45,839 bases of DNA from the NCBI GenBank assembly GCA_017503375.1, contig JAFVTF010000044.1:1-45839 (forward strand). The letters run 5' to 3'. The notes under the pieces are model-generated. The model searched no databases, was not told the DNA's origin, and worked only from the letters and a program-made list of their open reading frames with translations. Positions 8,481 through 16,338 of this stretch are shown here, piece by piece. Both the position numbers and the translations under genes were made by a program. Within the stretch, counting starts at the first letter, position 1; the number at the start of each line of letters is the position of its first letter. Source of the DNA: Lentisphaeria bacterium (GTDB lineage: Bacteria; Verrucomicrobiota; Lentisphaeria; Victivallales; UBA1829).

Positions 8481-9731
8481 CAGTCTCCGGGCTTCCATAT
8501 CACCAGCTGATGCGGCTTTTTTCAACCAGAATTCAGCCTTGGTGATACTTCTGGAAACGCCGCGGCCTTCCAGATAAAAAATTCCGATTGTCCTGGCAGC
8601 GGCGGAATCGCCCTGTTTTGCAGCCTGAAGATACCAGAAAAGAGCCGCAGCATCATCTTTCATCACGCCCCTTCCTTCAGAAAAAAGACACGCCAGATTA
8701 TATTGAGCCTGAGCATATCCCAGTTTTGCAGATTCATAAAAATACTCTGCTGCTTTCTTCGGATCTTTTTCAACAGGCCCCAAACCATCGAGATGAAAAA
8801 CACCCATCCGGAACAGAGCCTGAGGATTTTTCGCTCCTGCGGCAGTCCGATACCATTTCAATGCTTCCTGAATATCCGGTTCATTTCCTTCCGGTCGTCC
8901 GAGAATCAGAAATTCTGCATATTTGAATTGGCTCATGGCATTTCTGCGTTGAGCTCCCAATTTATAAAGCTCAAACGCTTTTTTTTCATCCGGAGCTATT
9001 CCCCTGCCATATTCATAACAGTAAGCCAATTTTCCTGCGGATTCACCATCGCCCAGCGCTATCGCCTGCCGGAGCAGACGGATCATTTCATCCGGATCTT
9101 CTTTCATTCCCAATCCGGCATATTTACAATCCGCAAGCATTCTCAAAACTTTCGGGTCCGGCTTTTCTTTTTTTGCCAGACGCTGCAGGATTCCCGCAGC
9201 CTGTTTCAGCATTTCCGGTTTATTCCGCTGTTCCAGAAGCATTTCTGCCAACAGAATTTCGGCAGGCTCAAAATGTTCTTTTGCCAATTCCTGTAAATAA
9301 TGCAAAGCCAATCCCGGAGATGAAGCAATACCTTTGATATTTTTTTCCTTGTTTTCCGGAATACCTGACATCAATAACTGCGCCATATTGTATTTCGCAT
9401 GTTTTGACCCCGCATCAGAGGCTTTTTTGTACCATTGATAAGCTTCGTACTGATTCTGCTTTACACCGAACCCCCGGTCAAGACAGACGGCATAATTGAA
9501 CATGGCATCAACAAAACCTGCACTGGCAGAACGCTGATACCAGTAAGCCGCCAGAGTAAAATTTCTTTTCGTTTCACCGGAACCGTAAAAATATTCATTT
9601 CCCATCAGAAACATGCTTTGCGGATTCCCTTTTTCGGCCTCCGCACGGAGTTGTTTTATGTTTTCTGCGGCAAACAGACACCCGCTTGCAGAAAGAAGAA
9701 AAAGCAACAGATTCAGTCTGAAAAAAATCAT
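8460..9731 (-). CDS. Sel1-repeat (TPR-like) exported protein
   Basis: A 423-residue protein built almost entirely of Sel1-like repeats (roughly nine), with recurring A-x-x-W-Y-x-K/R-A-A-x-x-G and G-x-G-V motifs, for example AAYWYQRSASAGF, AYQWYKKASDAGS and AEFWLKKAASAGD. The N-terminus is hydrophobic and ends SASGCLFA, so it is either cut by signal peptidase I or lipidated at the Cys (weak lipobox). ATG at 9731 is chosen over TTG at 9737 because GGAG lies 7 bp before it. Sel1 proteins mediate protein-protein contacts; the partner is unknown. It is last in the hpf-MBL-prmC unit, 13 bp after prmC. Confidence 0.85.
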   Translation of the reverse strand: MIFFRLNLLLFLLSASGCLFAAENIKQLRAEAEKGNPQSMFLMGNEYFYGSGETKRNFTLAAYWYQRSASAGFVDAMFNYAVCLDRGFGVKQNQYEAYQWYKKASDAGSKHAKYNMAQLLMSGIPENKEKNIKGIASSPGLALHYLQELAKEHFEPAEILLAEMLLEQRNKPEMLKQAAGILQRLAKKEKPDPKVLRMLADCKYAGLGMKEDPDEMIRLLRQAIALGDGESAGKLAYCYEYGRGIAPDEKKAFELYKLGAQRRNAMSQFKYAEFLILGRPEGNEPDIQEALKWYRTAAGAKNPQALFRMGVFHLDGLGPVEKDPKKAAEYFYESAKLGYAQAQYNLACLFSEGRGVMKDDAAALFWYLQAAKQGDSAAARTIGIFYLEGRGVSRSITKAEFWLKKAASAGDMEARRLLRTRFR

Positions 9732-9744
9732 TTGCAATCTCCGT

Positions 9745-10575
9745 TCAGTTTTGAATAATCAAAAAGCGTGGTTTCTGAAATAAATCATCAGCGATGGCCA
9801 CGCGCGGGAAATATGCTTTTGCAAAATCCCGGAGAGGTTCCATCTGTTCAGAACCGCCCTCAAACACCGCATTTCCGCCGGGCAGCAATCGTTCCTGCAG
9901 CAGAATCAGCGCATTTTTTATATCTGCCATACCGGAATCTCCGGCAAACAAAGCCCGTCCTGGTTCAAAATCACGGACTTCTCTCTGCAAATTCGGCAGT
10001 TCCCATTCGGGAATATACGGTAAATTGGCGGCAACACAATGGAATTTCATATCAGCGGGAAAAGGCTCAAAGAAAGACCCCAACCGGATATCAGCTTGAG
10101 GCAACTCCAACTTTTCCCGGTTCTTCAAAGCCCATTGAATTGCATCCGGAGAAATTTCTGAAGCATATACAGAAACATCCGGGCGCAGGGATGCCACGCT
10201 GAGAGCAACGGCTCCGGAACCTGTTCCAAGTTCACAAAAACGCCCTCCATTGGGCAGAAGTCCCACAGCAAATTCCACCATAAAATAGGTTTCCGGACGG
10301 GGAATCAGAACCCCCGGGCCGACAAGAAACTCCAAATCTCCGAAATATTCATTTCCGAGAATATATTGGAGCGGTTCTCCCTTGCAGCGGCGTTGAACAT
10401 ACGATTCTGCCATAGTGATTTCATTCTGCTGCATTTCCCGTTCAGAAACAGAAAATTCTGCGGGAGACAGACCTGCTGCCGCCGCGCAGAACCACAAACT
10501 TTCCTGTCCGGAATTTTCCACCCCGGCAGTTTCCAATTCCTGCCGGAGCTTATTCCGGAAAGCACCGGATTTCAT
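9745..10575 (-). CDS. prmC: Release factor glutamine methyltransferase
   Basis: A 276-residue SAM-dependent methyltransferase of the PrmC/HemK family, which methylates the Gln of the GGQ motif in release factors RF1 and RF2. An N-terminal helical domain is followed by GEPLQYILGNEYF and VLIPRPET (residues 89-96), then motif I ELGTGSGAVAL (115-125). The catalytic motif, normally NPPY, reads NLPY here (N184-Y187), as in the KsgA-type RNA methylases. The surrounding sequence VAANLPYIPEWEL is otherwise typical. It starts 2 bp after the MBL gene in the same operon. Confidence 0.92.
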   Translation of the reverse strand: MKSGAFRNKLRQELETAGVENSGQESLWFCAAAAGLSPAEFSVSEREMQQNEITMAESYVQRRCKGEPLQYILGNEYFGDLEFLVGPGVLIPRPETYFMVEFAVGLLPNGGRFCELGTGSGAVALSVASLRPDVSVYASEISPDAIQWALKNREKLELPQADIRLGSFFEPFPADMKFHCVAANLPYIPEWELPNLQREVRDFEPGRALFAGDSGMADIKNALILLQERLLPGGNAVFEGGSEQMEPLRDFAKAYFPRVAIADDLFQKPRFLIIQN

Positions 10576-10577
10576 TC

Positions 10578-11435
10578 TTAAAGTTCCATCCCGTCATATC
10601 CCACAAAGATTCCATGCGGATTGAAATACGCCTGAAGATCCTCATGAGTGCACTGTGCATTATGGGTGAAATGATTTACCACAAACTTGGTTTCCTTTGT
10701 AATGGACCCCATTTTTTCGAGGCGTTCCTTTACTTCCAGAACCGCTTCACCGCCCATGTGTCCATACTTATCGGTTCTTGTGCCGTAAGTACAATCACAT
10801 ACAACGATATCGAAGTGGAATTTCTGTTCTTTCAGGAATTTCCATGTAGGTTCGGGAAAATCGCCTGTATCATTGGCAATCAGCATCCATTTTGCACCAC
10901 TGCGGATCACATAGATCGCAGGCTGTATATACGGACGGTCAAAGTAATGAGAAGCGGGAAGCGGAATCACTTCCATATCTTCCCCTTCCGGTTTGATCAC
11001 TTCAAAGTAATCAAAGATAACGGTTTTCATCTTGAATCTGGCAAGATCACCGTTAAAACCGTTTCCTTCCCAGAGATTTTTCATAATCTCGGCAATCGTC
11101 CCTCTGGAGCCGTAAATTGTCAGAACATTTCCATCCGGAACGGCGGAAAAGCCCGGCATACGATAACGGAGAAGATTGCAGTAAAGATGATCTTCATGAG
11201 GGTGCGTAATAAAAAGATGACGCATCCGTTCGGAATGAAGATTAAACTTGTATTCCTGAGCAATTGTATCCGGTCCGAAATCAATCCGGACCCGGTCATT
11301 TACTTTATAAGCTGTACGGTAGCGGTGGTCTTTTCCTCCCAGTTCAGCAGCTTTCATACAAAGCGGACATCCGCAGAACATTGCGGGAATCCCCTCGGCA
11401 GCTGCACTGCCGAGGATTGTCAAAGTTGGTGCCAT
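10578..11435 (-). CDS. Metallo-beta-lactamase-fold hydrolase, PhnP-like
   Basis: A 285-residue MBL-fold protein. The N-terminus LTILGSAAAEGIP is followed by CGCPLC, a Cys pair also found in PhnP-type phosphodiesterases. The metal motif is THPHEDH (H-x-H-x-D-H), with further ligands probably in ASHYFD, NDTGD and near the C-terminus (VNHFTHNA). Members hydrolyse cyclic or linear phosphodiesters; the substrate here is unknown. The ATG at 11435 has AAGGAAG 10 bp upstream. A TTG at 11442-11444 overlaps the preceding stop codon but lies too close to that SD. It is second in the hpf operon. Confidence 0.8.
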   Translation of the reverse strand: MAPTLTILGSAAAEGIPAMFCGCPLCMKAAELGGKDHRYRTAYKVNDRVRIDFGPDTIAQEYKFNLHSERMRHLFITHPHEDHLYCNLLRYRMPGFSAVPDGNVLTIYGSRGTIAEIMKNLWEGNGFNGDLARFKMKTVIFDYFEVIKPEGEDMEVIPLPASHYFDRPYIQPAIYVIRSGAKWMLIANDTGDFPEPTWKFLKEQKFHFDIVVCDCTYGTRTDKYGHMGGEAVLEVKERLEKMGSITKETKFVVNHFTHNAQCTHEDLQAYFNPHGIFVGYDGMEL

Positions 11436-11440
11436 ATTAC

Positions 11441-11776
11441 TCAAACTTCCTTTTCTTCAACATCGCTGAACGTTTCACGGTCACGATGGTCTTTCAATTT
11501 TTCAAGATATTTTCTTGCCTGAACACGCAGTTTTTCTGCGGTTTCTGTAATTGCCTTGTTCATGTCCCCGATATTGGAACAGGATGCATCAGCAGTATAA
11601 TTCTTCATAACGGCTGACATTGTACAGGAATGTGTGTTTTTGACGATATCAAGAGTAACTCTGACTGATGTGATGGGGATATTCAGATCATCGAGAGCTC
11701 CGTGAACTGCTGTTTCCGATGCGACTTTGAGTGCTTCACTCAGATCGAAATGGCGTGCGCTGACAATGATTTCCAT
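11441..11776 (-). CDS. hpf: Ribosome hibernation promoting factor / RaiA family, short form
   Basis: A 111-residue protein beginning MEIIVSARHFDLSEAL, the classic start of the HPF/YfiA (sigma54 modulation) family, with the beta-alpha-beta-beta-beta-alpha pattern and a basic last helix KLRVQARKYLEKLKDHRDR. It binds the 30S decoding site in stationary phase and stabilises idle ribosomes. The length matches the short form, without the C-terminal dimerisation domain. An AGGAG ribosome binding site precedes the ATG. It heads the minus-strand operon hpf-MBL-prmC-Sel1. Confidence 0.88.
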   Translation of the reverse strand: MEIIVSARHFDLSEALKVASETAVHGALDDLNIPITSVRVTLDIVKNTHSCTMSAVMKNYTADASCSNIGDMNKAITETAEKLRVQARKYLEKLKDHRDRETFSDVEEKEV

Positions 11777-11838
11777 AAGACATTCTCCTGTTTAAGAGGT
11801 TCTTGCACGATAAACGACTCAACCGTGCTTCCGTGATA

Positions 11839-11867
11839 AGTATAAACTACATTTTTTCAGTATTCAA
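11839..11867 (-). promoter_or_regulatory. Promoter of the hpf-MBL-prmC-Sel1 operon
   Basis: Read on the minus strand: TTGAAT (11867-11862), a 17-bp spacer and TATACT (11844-11839), about 60 bp before the hpf start codon. Confidence 0.7.
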
Positions 11868-11955
11868 GTCAAAAAATGAAAAAAAATGAAAAAAAAGTTT
11901 ATTTTTTTTGTATTTTCACCTTCTGAAAAGGACTTTTTGGGGGGATTTTTCCTTG

Positions 11956-11990
11956 TTCTTATCAAAAAATGCTCTATTTTCTGATAAGAA
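11956..11990. other. Intergenic 9-bp perfect inverted repeat
   Basis: TTCTTATCA (11956-11964) and TGATAAGAA (11982-11990) are perfectly complementary with a 17-nt AT-rich loop. It lies in the 560-bp gap between the divergent hpf and HTH genes. No T-run follows on either strand, so it is more likely a binding site or part of a larger RNA structure than a terminator. Confidence 0.45.
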
Positions 11991-12085
11991 TGGTAAAATA
12001 CACTTGAGTTAATTCCAACTTGAATAATAGAGGTAATTTCAAAAGTCCGGCAAAATTTGGCTGAAAAGAGATTGCTGATGAGATA

Positions 12086-12161
12086 AAAATGGTAGTTTGA
12101 GCGTGGCTTTCCATCCTCCTTCGTTAAAACTCCGGAGGACAAGCCGAAAACGCTCCATTTT
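12086..12161. ncRNA. Candidate structured RNA in the hpf/HTH intergenic region
   Basis: Four short helices nest collinearly: AAAATG (12086-12091) with CATTTT (12156-12161), GAGCG (12099-12103) with CGCTC (12151-12155), GGCTT (12105-12109) with AAGCC (12141-12145), and TCCTCC (12114-12119) with GGAGGA (12134-12139). Together they form a 76-nt rod with small internal loops and a 14-nt apical loop. It lies upstream of both flanking promoters, so it is not a simple leader of either gene. The strand cannot be decided from pairing. I do not recognise a known RNA family. Confidence 0.4.
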
Positions 12162-12254
12162 CAGATCACGGTAAGAATTTTCAGACATTTTGGAAGACTT
12201 TTGAAATTGCATCAATAAAAACTGTTTTTTTTTAACAAAGTATCAATATTTAAT

Positions 12255-12299
12255 TTGAATTTTCACAAAACAGGTGTAAGATACAGATATGTATATCTG
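12255..12299 (+). promoter_or_regulatory. Promoter and palindromic operator of the HTH-oppD-TPR-mutL unit
   Basis: TTGAAT (12255-12260), a 16-bp spacer and TAAGAT (12277-12282) are followed immediately by the perfect 16-bp palindrome CAGATATGTATATCTG (12284-12299), which would cover the transcription start. A repressor bound there would block the promoter. The first gene encodes a phage-repressor-like HTH protein, so autoregulation is plausible. AGGGG-type SD sequence precedes the ATG at 12337. Confidence 0.6.
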
Positions 12300-12336
12300 A
12301 TGAATACAAAAAAAATTAGCATGGAGGGGATTTTTT

Positions 12337-12744
12337 ATGCAAACAGATGAACAGAAAAAACTTTTGGAAGCATTACGGGATTTTGCAGCGGTCAACCACA
12401 GATCCTTTGCAAGTATTGCCAAACAATTGGGGGTAACTCAAAACACAATTTCCAATTGGAAAAAAGGCTCACCGATCAGCTTGAGAAATCAGGATAAGAT
12501 CATGAAACTGATTGGTATTGAGAATAAGTCTGAGGCTTGTAAAGTCAGCGGCTGTTCCTGCAGAAATACAGATAATCCGGTTCTTGCCTCTCTTCTGGGA
12601 GTCCTGGGAGATCTTCCGGAACGGGATATTGCGAAACTGTATGCATTTGCATTGGAACTCAGAGATTCTCAAGGGCAGTACCGTTATGTGTCAGCTCCCA
12701 TTGTAAAAGCCGCAGAGGATCCGGCACCGTTCAATAAATTTTAA
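12337..12744 (+). CDS. XRE/Cro-type helix-turn-helix regulator
   Basis: A 135-residue protein. Residues about 15-55 form an XRE-type HTH (FASIAKQLGVTQNTISNWKKG). A short Cys-containing linker (ACKVSGCSC) follows, and then a helical region (SLLGVLGDLPERDIAKLYAFALEL) that may dimerise. SD GGAGGGG lies at 12322-12328. A perfect 16-bp palindrome sits at its own promoter. It is followed after 27 bp by oppD, then a TPR gene and mutL on the same strand, so it may regulate that whole unit. The Cys residues could make it redox- or metal-responsive, which is speculative. Confidence 0.8.
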   Translation: MQTDEQKKLLEALRDFAAVNHRSFASIAKQLGVTQNTISNWKKGSPISLRNQDKIMKLIGIENKSEACKVSGCSCRNTDNPVLASLLGVLGDLPERDIAKLYAFALELRDSQGQYRYVSAPIVKAAEDPAPFNKF

Positions 12745-12771
12745 GATACAGACTCCGGGAAAAGCAGCTTT

Positions 12772-13761
12772 ATGAATGTTCTTGAAGTAAAGAATCTGTC
12801 CATTGGCTTTTCCATTGGAAAAAATAAAGTTGCGCCTACGGTAAGTGAAATATCATTTCATTTAAGGCGCGGGGAAATTCTGGCACTGGTCGGAGAGAGC
12901 GGATGCGGCAAAAGTATCAGCTGCATGTCGCTCTCCAAACTTCTGCCATCGCCGCCAGCGGTCGTTTCCGGAACAATCACGCTGAGAAAACGCGATGGTT
13001 CCACCGTTGATGTTATGGAATTATCCGGGAAGGAACTCCGGAAAATCCGGGGCGGTGAAATTGCCTATATATTTCAGGAGCCTTCGGTATCGCTGAATCC
13101 GGTGTTCCGGATCGGAGATCAAATCCGGGAAGTGCTGGAATTGCACCGTCCGGAAATAGAAGATACGGATGAAGAAATCATCTCTCTGCTCAAAAAAGTC
13201 GGAATTCCTGCACCTGAAGCAAGAATCAAATGCTATCCGCATGAACTTTCCGGCGGGATGCAGCAGCGGGTTATGATTGCCATGGCATTGGCAAGCAATC
13301 CATCGGTTCTGATTGCGGATGAACCGACAACGGCGCTGGATGTGACGATTCAGGCACAGATTCTTGATCTGCTCAAACAGCTCCGGAAAGAGCAGGAAAT
13401 GTCAATTATCCTCGTTACCCACAACTTGGGAATCGTTGCAGAAATGGCAGACAGAGTTTGTGTTATGTACGCAGGCCGCATTGCGGAAACTGCCCCCGTG
13501 CGGGAGCTGCTGGACAATCCGCAGCATCCGTATACGCAAGCATTGCTGAAGGCAGTTCCGGTTCTGGGTGGTGACAAAGGAAAGCTCTCCACAATTCCCG
13601 GAACAGTTCCCCTGCCGGCGGATTTTCCTGCCGGATGCAGATTCTGCGACAGATGTCAGCTGTTCGCTGCCGGAAGAGATCTGCCCTGTAAAGAAAAAGT
13701 ACCGGACTTCAAAGAAATTCAGCCGGAACATTTTTGTGCCTGCCATTTGAAAGGGGACTGA
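12772..13761 (+). CDS. oppD: Oligopeptide/dipeptide ABC transporter ATP-binding protein, OppD/DppD type
   Basis: A 329-residue ABC ATPase: Walker A GESGCGKS (41-48), Q-loop [11 protein letters not shown], signature LSGGMQQR (about 158-165), Walker [13 protein letters not shown] and H-loop VTHNLG. The C-terminal oligo_HPY region contains the Cys cluster (CRFCDRC ... C ... CAC) seen in OppD/DppD proteins. It energises uptake of short peptides (or, in some members, oligosaccharides or nickel) together with an OppF-type partner. The likely partner, at 16339-17301, lies on the opposite strand beyond mutL. No permease or binding-protein gene is in the window. Confidence 0.9.
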   Translation: MNVLEVKNLSIGFSIGKNKVAPTVSEISFHLRRGEILALVGESGCGKSISCMSLSKLLPSPPAVVSGTITLRKRDGSTVDVMELSGKELRKIRGGEIAYIFQEPSVSLNPVFRIGDQIREVLELHRPEIEDTDEEIISLLKKVGIPAPEARIKCYPHELSGGMQQRVMIAMALASNPSVLIADEPTTALDVTIQAQILDLLKQLRKEQEMSIILVTHNLGIVAEMADRVCVMYAGRIAETAPVRELLDNPQHPYTQALLKAVPVLGGDKGKLSTIPGTVPLPADFPAGCRFCDRCQLFAAGRDLPCKEKVPDFKEIQPEHFCACHLKGD

Positions 13762-13767
13762 TAAATC

Positions 13768-14448
13768 ATGGATAAACCGGAAAAAGAAAAGTTATCCAAG
13801 CCGCTGCTTCCGCTGATCCTGCTTCTTATGCTTGTGATCCTTATCACGGTAATCATATCCAATTTACGCAGAGAGCCTCACCGTCCGCTTACGAATTTGG
13901 AACCCGTGCCGGAAACTCCTGCGCTGCAGGTTCAGACAGGGATAACGGACAATGCAATTACAGAAATCTTTTCCAAAGAAGAGCTGATTGTCTTAACGGC
14001 CGTGAAAAAATACCGTCTTGGGGAACTGGCTGAAGCTGAAAACGATTTCCGGACAATCCTTGTTTTTGATCCGAATCACCAGGCTGCGCTGTCTTATCTT
14101 GGAACAATTTTCTTTTTCCAAAAGAAGTACAGAGATGCGGAAATGCTGTTCCGGCGTGAAACGGAAGTTTATTCCGGCAACCCGATCGCCTATCGGAATC
14201 TGGCTCTTGCATTGCTTTATCAGGGAAAATTTAAAGATGCATTGGATGAAATGAAAAAATCTGCAGAACTTTCTCCGGAAAATAAAGAGGTCCTTCTTGC
14301 ACTTGCAAAGCTTTATGCATATACAGGCGATGTGGAAAATACAGATAAATATTTAATGCAGGCAAGGGAAAAAGGTGCGGATATTTCCTTGATTCTGGAT
14401 GAAGAAGTGTTCCGTCCGCTGAAGTTGAAACTGAAAGACAGCAGGTAA
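13768..14448 (+). CDS. Membrane-anchored TPR protein
   Basis: A 226-residue protein with one N-terminal membrane segment (about residues 10-32, LLPLILLLMLVILITVIISN) and a periplasmic part carrying three to four tetratricopeptide repeats: RLGELAEAENDFRTILVFDPNHQ, YRDAEMLFRRETEVYSGN and FKDALDEMKKSAELSPEN. It probably serves as a scaffold for another envelope protein; no partner is identifiable. It starts 6 bp after oppD and ends 3 bp before mutL. Confidence 0.82.
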   Translation: MDKPEKEKLSKPLLPLILLLMLVILITVIISNLRREPHRPLTNLEPVPETPALQVQTGITDNAITEIFSKEELIVLTAVKKYRLGELAEAENDFRTILVFDPNHQAALSYLGTIFFFQKKYRDAEMLFRRETEVYSGNPIAYRNLALALLYQGKFKDALDEMKKSAELSPENKEVLLALAKLYAYTGDVENTDKYLMQAREKGADISLILDEEVFRPLKLKLKDSR

Positions 14449-14451
14449 TCT

Positions 14452-16338
14452 ATGAGTGCAATCCATCTTCTGACGGATGATATCAGCAATAAAATTGCAG
14501 CAGGTGAAGTGATTGAACGTCCGGCCTCTGTTGTAAAAGAGCTGGTTGAAAATGCTTTGGATGCCGGAGCAAAAAAAATAACAGTCCGGATCGAACGTGC
14601 AGGAACCCGCTTGATTATGGTTTCTGACAATGGTTGCGGTATGGATCCGGATGATGCTGTTCTCTGCTTTGAACCTCATGCAACAAGCAAGATCCGGACA
14701 GCGGAAGACCTGGAAAAGATCATCACCTTCGGTTTTCGCGGCGAAGCTATGCCGAGTATTGCCTCTGTTGCCCGTGTTACATTAAAAACCCGTCAGGCAG
14801 AATCTCAGGAAGGAACCTGTGTGGTTATCAATGGGGGCAATCTTGTTTCTGCTGCGCCGACAGGCTGCGCACCCGGAACTGAAATGATCGTCAAGGATCT
14901 TTTTTTCAATGTTCCTGCGCGCAGAAAATTTCTGAAATCCCAGGCTACTGAAGAACGGCATATCATAGATGTGATTACAGTTATCTCCCTTGCCCATCCG
15001 GAAATTGCTTTTGAACTTTTTGCCGATGACCGCTCGATTCTGATGAGTCCGGCATGCAGTAAACTGCTCCCCAGAATCCGGGATGTCTTCGGAAGGGAAA
15101 TTGCAGATGCAATGGTCCCTGTCAATTGGGAGGCAGGCGCATTCCGGATTACCGGATTCATCACAAAACGGGGAGTCACAAAACCATCCCGCTCAGATCA
15201 GCGGATATTTGTCAATGGACGTCCGGTTGATGCCCTTCCGGTCTATCGCGGAATCCGAGACGGCTGCGGGCCGATGCTGGATAAGGGACGTTATCATCCG
15301 GCTGTTATCTTCATTGAAATGCCGCCGGAATTCGTGGATGTAAATGTTCATCCGGCAAAACGGGAAGTGCGGTTCCGGAATGAATTTGAGCTGGGCAGAA
15401 ATGTTAAAGCTGCAATAGAAAGTGCATTGAGAGCGGCGGAAGAGATCAATCCCTTCCCCGATGTACCGGCTGCAAAAGCAGAACCATTCCATCTGCCGGA
15501 ACAATTTCTCCGGGAAGGAACTTCGCCGGATACACCTGTTCAAATACCGGAAGAGCATGATGATCTTTCCCAGCTCCCCCCCTCCCCTGCCCAGCCATCC
15601 AGAGATTTCCTGAGAATCATGGAACAGTGCCGGATCAATTACATGCCTCTTTCCAAAGGATTTCAGCAGGTGAAAACCGATGATCTGTTCTCCGGGAATG
15701 ATGATGAAGAAGTAAAACCTGTTCAAACAGAAGCTGCGAAGCAGGAAACATCAAAAAAATTCCGACCGGAAGAGTTGGAAGTCATCGGTGTTGTCGAAAA
15801 TACCTATCTGATTGCCAAAATGGATGACGGCCTGGTTTTGATTGACCAGCATGCGGCTCATGAAAGAATTCTGTATGAAAGGATTCTCAAAGGCGTAGAT
15901 GGAATGGTTTCCCAGAAACTGCTCCTTCCGCTGACGCTGGAACTTTCCAAAGCGGATTGCAGATTCGTGATACAAAATACGGAACTCTTTGAAAAATCCG
16001 GTTTTACCATAGAACATTTCGGCGGCGACACTGTAAAAATCGAAGCAATTCCGGCGGCCCTTTCACAAGACAACGCTGGAGGTATTTTCCGGGAACTGCT
16101 CTCAAAAGTGAAAGAAGAAGGCGCATGGGGCGGCGGAAAAATTGATACTCCTGCGATTGCCCGTGCGGCATGCAAAGCAGCTGTCAAAGCTCACGATATC
16201 CTTACTCCGGCTGAATGTAAAACGCTGCTGAAACAAATGGGAGAATGTGAGTTGCCATACTGCTGTCCTCACGGCAGACCCACAATCATTCATCTTTCCA
16301 TACAGGAAATCGAACGCAGATTCGGACGGCGCGGCTGA
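14452..16338 (+). CDS. mutL: DNA mismatch repair protein MutL, endonuclease type
   Basis: A 628-residue GHKL ATPase: NKIAAGEVIERPASVVKELV and ENALDAGA (motif I), DNGCGM, HATSKI and GFRGEAMPSIASV. The linker (about 330-440) is Pro/Glu-rich. The C-terminal domain has the metal-dependent nickase motif DQHAAHERILYE (D465 onward, fits DQHA-x2-E-x4-E), the ACKAA segment, and CPHGRPT (C605-P-H607). So this MutL nicks DNA itself, as in bacteria lacking MutH. It acts after MutS recognition; mutS is not in the window. Its stop codon abuts that of the convergent oppF. Confidence 0.95.
   Translation: MSAIHLLTDDISNKIAAGEVIERPASVVKELVENALDAGAKKITVRIERAGTRLIMVSDNGCGMDPDDAVLCFEPHATSKIRTAEDLEKIITFGFRGEAMPSIASVARVTLKTRQAESQEGTCVVINGGNLVSAAPTGCAPGTEMIVKDLFFNVPARRKFLKSQATEERHIIDVITVISLAHPEIAFELFADDRSILMSPACSKLLPRIRDVFGREIADAMVPVNWEAGAFRITGFITKRGVTKPSRSDQRIFVNGRPVDALPVYRGIRDGCGPMLDKGRYHPAVIFIEMPPEFVDVNVHPAKREVRFRNEFELGRNVKAAIESALRAAEEINPFPDVPAAKAEPFHLPEQFLREGTSPDTPVQIPEEHDDLSQLPPSPAQPSRDFLRIMEQCRINYMPLSKGFQQVKTDDLFSGNDDEEVKPVQTEAAKQETSKKFRPEELEVIGVVENTYLIAKMDDGLVLIDQHAAHERILYERILKGVDGMVSQKLLLPLTLELSKADCRFVIQNTELFEKSGFTIEHFGGDTVKIEAIPAALSQDNAGGIFRELLSKVKEEGAWGGGKIDTPAIARAACKAAVKAHDILTPAECKTLLKQMGECELPYCCPHGRPTIIHLSIQEIERRFGRRG

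Noticed and set aside
11864..12142. Minus-strand open frame of 92 codons in the hpf/HTH gap
   Set aside because: It is AT-rich with poly-Lys/Phe runs, has no SD, and overlaps the hpf promoter and the structured element.
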